From: Bettongia penicillata ogilbyi
Lineage: Eukaryota; Chordata; Mammalia; Diprotodontia; Potoroidae
Assembly (NCBI GenBank): GCA_023548195.1
Contig: JAJHZJ010000043.1
Span: 1-64,000, forward strand
Reading direction: 5' to 3'
Length of the DNA: 64,000 nucleotides
A program made the translations under genes and the position numbers. The first letter of the stretch is position 1. Every line of letters starts with the position of its first letter. The notes beneath the pieces are model-generated. The model was not told where the DNA came from. It ran no database searches and saw nothing but the letters and a program-made list of their open reading frames with translations. Shown here one piece after another: positions 58,901 to 64,000 of this stretch.

Positions 58901-60317
58901 CTCCCAGGGACTTGATTCCAACCTGGAGCTGCATTATTGGCTGAGCACCATCCCCTCCCCACTGCCCAACCCATCACACCTATTTTTAAAGTTTCATTGC
59001 AAAAGTGATTTTTGGCCTTCACCTTAATCCTGTGGCCCTTGTGAGGCTGAGGGACACAGACCCTCCCTGCTCTGCCCATCCTGTGGATTTACCTCAGGAG
59101 GAGGCAGCCTGAGCCTGGGGCCTCTCCTGCTTCTCCGCTGTCCTGAGGTACTCCTGGGAAAGCAGAAGCAGCGGTCTGATGGCTTAGCTTCTCCTCTTGC
59201 TCTTTTCCTTCCAGACATGGGAGAAGGAAGGAGGGGCTGGGTGGGTGGTCTGGCTCCTCTTCTCTTGCCCCTTCCCGAGAAGGGAGCAGCAGCTTGGCAG
59301 CCAGCCTCCAGCCTGGTCTCTATGAGCCATGAGCAGCCCCCTCCCACCCCCTCTGACTCCTGACACAGAGTCTAGCCTTGCCCCCTGGAAAGTCAAGACT
59401 GGTGCTGCTGCTGCTCCCATGGCCCTCTTCCTTCCACCCATGAGTGGAGGCAGTCAAAGATTTCTTCTTGGGGAAGAATAGGTCTAAATTTGAGGATCCA
59501 CTGGTTTCTTTGGTCTCTTTACATCCTCCCATTTATCTTAGCTCTTCTCCAGCACAGACCAGGCCTCCAAAGCTGAGGATAAGGGAGGGTAAGTGGGCGA
59601 GTGATGACTAAAAGGGATAGATGATAACTGAAAAGATGGAATAATGGGTGGATGGGTGGACAGATGGATGGATAGATGGATGGTTGGTTGGTTGGTTGGT
59701 TGGATTGTCTTTTCCCTTACCCTGCTTTTCAACTTGTGGGTTCTCTAGGTACCTCCAAAGCCTCTGATCTTCCTCCTTGTAAAGGTAGCAGCAACATGGT
59801 GTGCTTCTTCCTCCTCTCTCTGCCTTCCAGGCGTGGATGGAGGCAGGAGGAAGAGAGAAAGAAAAGAGATAGGCTATCGATCCATCTATCCATCTAAAAC
59901 TAACAACAGACTGTGACCTTTGCTCTCTGTTCTGCCCTACAAAGGCACAATTCATCCTGGTTGCGTACTTTCTGTTAGTTGCATCAAAAAAGATTTGGGC
60001 AAAGGTGGGTAGAAAAAGCAGCAGACACATCACATCTCAAGTGTTCTTGTATTCCCCCCTTATCCTCCATTCCACCTGAATTACAAACACTTTGAAGTCA
60101 GTCTCCAAAAATATTCCTTAGTCAGATCATATGATGTGCAGGAGAGGTGGGTAGCCCTGGAAAAACAATGACCTCCAGCCTCTAGGAGCAGCACAGGGAA
60201 TTTTTCAAGGCAGCCTGTGACTAAGGAAAGGAGGAGCATCACTAAGGGGCTGCTCCTCTTTTGAATCCATTATGAATACACACCCATGCCCTCCCAGACA
60301 CTGCCTTTCTTCTGTGT
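58901..60317. other. Unassigned region with weak internal repetition
   Basis: Three minus-strand blocks near 59212, 59430 and 59830 share a CTGGAAGG/GTGGAAGG-type core. A GGAT/GGTT simple repeat lies at 59636-59702. No gene was recognised. Confidence 0.35.
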
Positions 60318-60630
60318 GTGTTCGTCCTCTGTTCCTGAAGAAGACCATGCCATCAGAGAAATGATGACATGCCTTGCACTTGACTTGGTTTTGAGTGAGG
60401 GAGGACTGTGCAGGTCACTAGCCTCAATTTTCATCCACAGCCATCTGAATCCAGTGACCAGATATTCATCAGGATGACTGGAGATGACCCAGGGTGTGTC
60501 AATTGGGGTTAAGTGACTTGCCCAAGGTCACACACCTAGCGAGTTTTCAAGTGTCTGAGGTGAGATTTGAACTCAGGTTCTCTTGAATCCTGCACTGGTG
60601 CTCTATCCACTGCACTACCTAGCTGCCCCT
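60318..60630 (-). mobile_element. tRNA-derived composite SINE, antisense
   Basis: Complete antisense copy: TGTTCGTCCTCTGTTCC at the distal end, CATCAGGATGACTGGAGATG in the body, and TGCACTACCTAGCTGCCCC at the head. Confidence 0.9.
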
Positions 60631-60904
60631 AAATCTATCTATAATAAGATTAATGGTGCCATGTAGGACTTTCTTTTGTATAATTCTTTGTATCTAGATA
60701 AGCTCAACTGCACAGATGTCTGTCATAGGAAGAAAGTGGGGGCCTTGATCCCATCTACCCCAGTCACATCTTCCAGTGTACTCTCCTACTGTGCCCCAGG
60801 GGTTGCAGACCCACAAATGACTGTGATGACATTCACTGATGAACAAGCGTAGGCCTTCCAAGTGTCAAAGAGAATCTCATCCCAGTCCGCAGTAAACAAC
60901 AAAA

Positions 60905-61150
60905 TAACAGCTAACATGTGTTAAGCACCTACTGTGTGCCAAGCACTGGGCTAAGGGCTTTACATTTCTTGTGCCATTTGATCCTCACAGCCAACCTGGG
61001 AGGGACGTGCTATTATGGTCTCCATTGTACAGAGGAGAAAACTAAGGCAAACAGGTGCACACACTTACCCAAGGTCACACAGCTATTGTGTCTGAGACCA
61101 GATTTGAACTCAGGTCTTCCAGAATCCAGGCCTAGTGCTCTGTGCACTGT
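60905..61150 (-). mobile_element. MIR-type SINE, antisense
   Basis: ACCTACTGTGTGCCAAGCAC, GAGGAGAAAACTAAGGC, AAGGTCACACAGCTATTG and TTTGAACTCAGGTCTTCC in antisense order. Confidence 0.8.
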
Positions 61151-62284
61151 GATGGCCCTAGAGCCCTGAATTCCATTACTTACAACAAACAGTTCTTACT
61201 CAGTCTGAAGCCTGGAAGTTGTGACAATGTACATTGTATAGCACTTAATGTGCATGTACACCAATGGTGCTCTCATATTCTGCATTTTAGCCTGAACAAA
61301 CAAGCACCTTTGTACAAAGACAAGCACACAGCAAACATATAAGTCCAAATTTCCACAGAATAAGCTACAGCTTCCTATACCTCCTTCCTAGCTGCACATC
61401 AGTAATCGGTGTTGCACAGTCTCCTTGATCACCCCTTGTCCATTTTTCTGGAAACAACCTGAATAGACAGGCCCTGCCTCGGGCTTGCTGAACTGGTGGA
61501 CAGCTCTCTGGTGACTCTAAGGCTGGCAGCACCTCTATGAGTCACCTCTGCTCCTCAGAGCCTCCTCACCTGGAATATTAGGAAATAACCAGACCTCCCC
61601 AAGTCGATGTAAACACAGGCATTTTGGGGGGAGATAGCAAGTCACTTCACTCCTGTCCTCCATGTAATAACATCTGCTTGGCAGGGTTGTTGTGAGGATC
61701 CAATGAGGTCATGGACACACCTCATGTGTAACAGGCAAACCTTAAGGTGCCATGTTTGTCCCTGCTAAAGAGGGTTGTTCTTGTTTAAAGAGGTGAGCAG
61801 ACTCTAAAGATGCTTGTCCTCTTTCTCCCCAGTGAGGACACCTCCAGCAGAGGGCGACGTCGGGTCACAGTTTTTACAAGACTGTTGCCACTCTGAGAGA
61901 TCCATTGGTAAAATATCCATGATGACTTTCTTTTCCATTTCCATGTCTGAGAGGAGGCATTTGCACCTTTAAAGAGGCTATTTCTCTTCTTTTGTGTCTT
62001 CTAGTTGGAGACCCCAAAGACCTTGGTAACATACAGATGGTCCAGGTGGTCCTCAGCCCTGATGGAGAAAAGGAAACTTCCTAAGGGTCATTTTCTGAGA
62101 ACTGAAGATGAACATCAGGGAACTGTTTCAAGAGAGAGCACACCCAGTGACTGACGTTGGAAAAAAAAAGTGATATGAAAAATCAGGACTGATTTATTGT
62201 AAAGACTAATTATTGACAGAAGAAACTATGTAAGTCTACCCTCATCTATTCACATTCAGATCATGTCCAAAGGGAAGAATGCTT
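61151..62284. other. No gene seen
   Basis: Short frames only; holds the CTCF-like site at 61844. Confidence 0.4.
61844..61857 (+). promoter_or_regulatory. CTCF-like motif
   Basis: CCAGCAGAGGGCGA fits 13 of 14 positions of the CTCF core. It points away from the subtelomeric site at 1969, so the two are divergent and would not be expected to form a simple convergent loop. Confidence 0.3.
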
Positions 62285-62595
62285 ATGCTAAAAGGGGAAG
62301 GGAATAAGCATTTATAGAGTAACTACTGTGTACCATGCACTCTCTGTGCTCAGTGCCTGTACAAATGTTATCTCAATTCACCTTCATAAGAGCCCTACAA
62401 GGTTGTTAACATTACCTAGATAATAATTATTATGCTAATATAATCTCCATTTTATAGTTGAGAAAATGGAGGTAAATAGAGGTAAAATGACTTGCCCAGG
62501 ATCTCACATCTAGAAAGTGTCTGAGGCCACATTTGAACTCAAGTCTTCCTGCATCCAGGCTCAATGCTCCAGCCACTGTGCAGCTTAGTCACCTC
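62285..62595 (-). mobile_element. MIR-type SINE, antisense
   Basis: AACTACTGTGTACCATGCAC, TTGAGAAAATGGAGGTAAAT, CCAGGATCTCACATCTAG and TTTGAACTCAAGTCTTCC in antisense order. Confidence 0.75.
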
Positions 62596-63640
62596 TAAAG
62601 AAAAAGAAAGCAACACATTACATTAATTGACAAAATCAATATCAAGGGAGATGTTACACTTCTCTTAATGAAAAACCAACATCAAAACCAAAACTTTATT
62701 TTGTTGGTGGCCGAGAAACTGACAAGAAAACAATTTTTATTCCCCAAATCACCATCATTATTATTTTCTGTTTGAAAGGGGAGCCTGGCAGATATAGGTG
62801 GGAGATATAGGACATTGGACTTTACCACATTAACCCTGAACAAAAGATAGGGTCAGTGTTCCTGCTAAAACAGCACCCTGAGAAAACCAGTGTCTCCGCT
62901 TTCTGTAAGGTCAACTTATGGAAGGTGCAAGTGGTCCTCAGCCCTGACTGAATGACCAACTGAATCCCCAAGAAGGGGAGAGTTTCCTTCCAGTCTAGAT
63001 CTATGGTTCTATGGTTAGAGCCTTCTAGGCCACATGACCAACTCTTCTCCAAAACAGAATTGATGCACCAAAGATAAAGCAACCCCAGCTGTTAACATGA
63101 TCTAGGAAACTTAAGAGTCCAAAAAAGGGGGAAAAAACACAGACACTGACTTTGACCTCACTCAGTACCCCTCTCTCACCTCCTACACTAGGAGACCCAA
63201 GGACACAACACAGGCTTTCATCAGAGCCACCACTGCACCTTCCCCTTTTGTCTTTCTGGTGCCATGGAAATACTCAGCCCGTGCTGTTCAGCTTGGTCAC
63301 AGCCCTTCAGAAGCAAAAATATTCCCAGAGGTTGTATCCCAGAAGCAGCAGTGCTGCAATGCTCTGACCTGCAGCCTCAGGGCTGCCAGTGTTGGGCCAG
63401 AGAACTGAAGAACTCAGGAAGCAGGACAAGTCCCCAGGGTAGGACACTGCCCATGGGCAGGGGAAGGCATACTGTGCAGCACTTCAGAAAGCTTGAAGTA
63501 AGAACCTAATACTCAGCTGAGGCCAGCTCTGACCACCCAAAAGTCAACTCAGGGAGAGTCTAGTGAACTGTGAATTGCCCAGTGTGGGAGGAAGCTTTGA
63601 GATCCAGCACGCAAGGAAATTACAATCAAAGGAGGGAAAA
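62596..63640. other. No gene seen
   Basis: A 17-bp direct repeat, GTGGTCCTCAGCCCTGA, occurs here (62931-62947) and at 62046-62062. Otherwise only short frames. Confidence 0.4.
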
Positions 63641-63649
63641 GTCAGAAGT

Positions 63650-64000
63650 AAGAGTCAAGAAAAATGGATGGGGAATCAAGATTGAATAAACCAAAGAAAG
63701 TACGAGGAAGAAAGAATACCAAAGACCCAGCACATAAAAATATCAATAGCAGGAAAACCAGTAACAACAGAAGGAAAGGTGACCTCCAGATCTAGTAAAA
63801 GAGTTCAAGCATCAATGAGCAAATACTGCAGACTGAGCCCTTGAGATAGAGAATTCTGGGGATTTGAGGAGTGCACAGCTCCTGAGTGGTTTAAACGACC
63901 AAGGAGAATCGTGAGAGTAGAACTGATGTCCTCCAAAGCAAATGTAACGACAAGCAGAACAGAAACGCTTGAATCTGCCATGGCAAGTCTCCAAAGAAAC
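63650..64000 (+). mobile_element. Possible old L1-type ORF1 start, cut by the window edge
   Basis: 63664 onward reads MDGESRLNKPKKVRGRKNTK, a lysine-rich N-terminus like L1 ORF1. After a frame change a helical stretch follows: FKRPRRIVRVELMSSK and later RTETLESAMASLQRN at the window edge. The likeness is to the coiled-coil start of an L1 ORF1 but is weak, and stops interrupt it. Confidence 0.35.

Overview
The window looks like the left end of a mammalian, almost certainly marsupial, chromosome. It opens with telomeric CCCTAA repeats on the + strand. It carries a KRAB-C2H2 zinc-finger gene and an MHC class I heavy-chain gene, and it is filled with L1, half-L1 (HAL1), RTE/Jockey-type LINE, L2, MIR-type and tRNA-derived SINE copies of the kind seen in metatherian genomes. 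The species cannot be fixed by eye. There are no bacterial genes, CRISPR arrays or phages.

Layout. 1-1284: a mosaic of CCCTAA and a second CpG-containing word (ATGCGCTCGATTCTAA and shortened forms). 1.3-4.8 kb: repeat fragments and GC-rich sequence. 4.8-18.9 kb: one complete + strand KRAB-ZNF gene. It has a CpG-rich promoter with NRF1, CCAAT, ZNF143 and ETS motifs, a start-codon exon at 6789-6865, a KRAB-A exon at 10735-10861, a KRAB-B exon at 12244-12342 and a 17-finger exon at 16672-18881. The spliced frame is open across every junction and gives 822 residues. 19.7-21.4 kb: a decayed tandem copy of the last intron and finger exon. 21.4-26.7 kb: L1 and SINE sequence.

26.7-33.0 kb: a minus-strand MHC class I gene. 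Exons 2-8 have textbook lengths (270, 276, 276, 105, 33, 45 nt and a short stop exon) and matching phases. The expected leader exon is missing; a poly-C/G tract sits where it should be. A HAL1 element with a perfect 15-bp target-site duplication is inserted antisense in the 3' UTR. 33.4-39 kb: nested antisense L1 and other LINE fragments. 39.6-50.7 kb: finger-gene remnants on either side of a near full-length L1 (13-bp target-site duplication) and a second, older HAL1. 50.7-64 kb: decayed L1 pieces, SINEs, microsatellites and sequence with no recognisable gene.

The most unusual signal links the chromosome end to its interior. Exact 15-18 bp pieces of the telomere-composite repeat occur singly at five internal places (5178, 9989, 11656, 13023 and 38961), four of them inverted. 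This suggests capture of telomeric or subtelomeric DNA at breaks. Other points of interest are the leaderless class I gene, a duplicated splice-acceptor block in its intron 3, a zinc-finger array in which 13 of 17 fingers carry leucine at helix position -1, and the same stop codon in ORF1 of two different L1-type elements.
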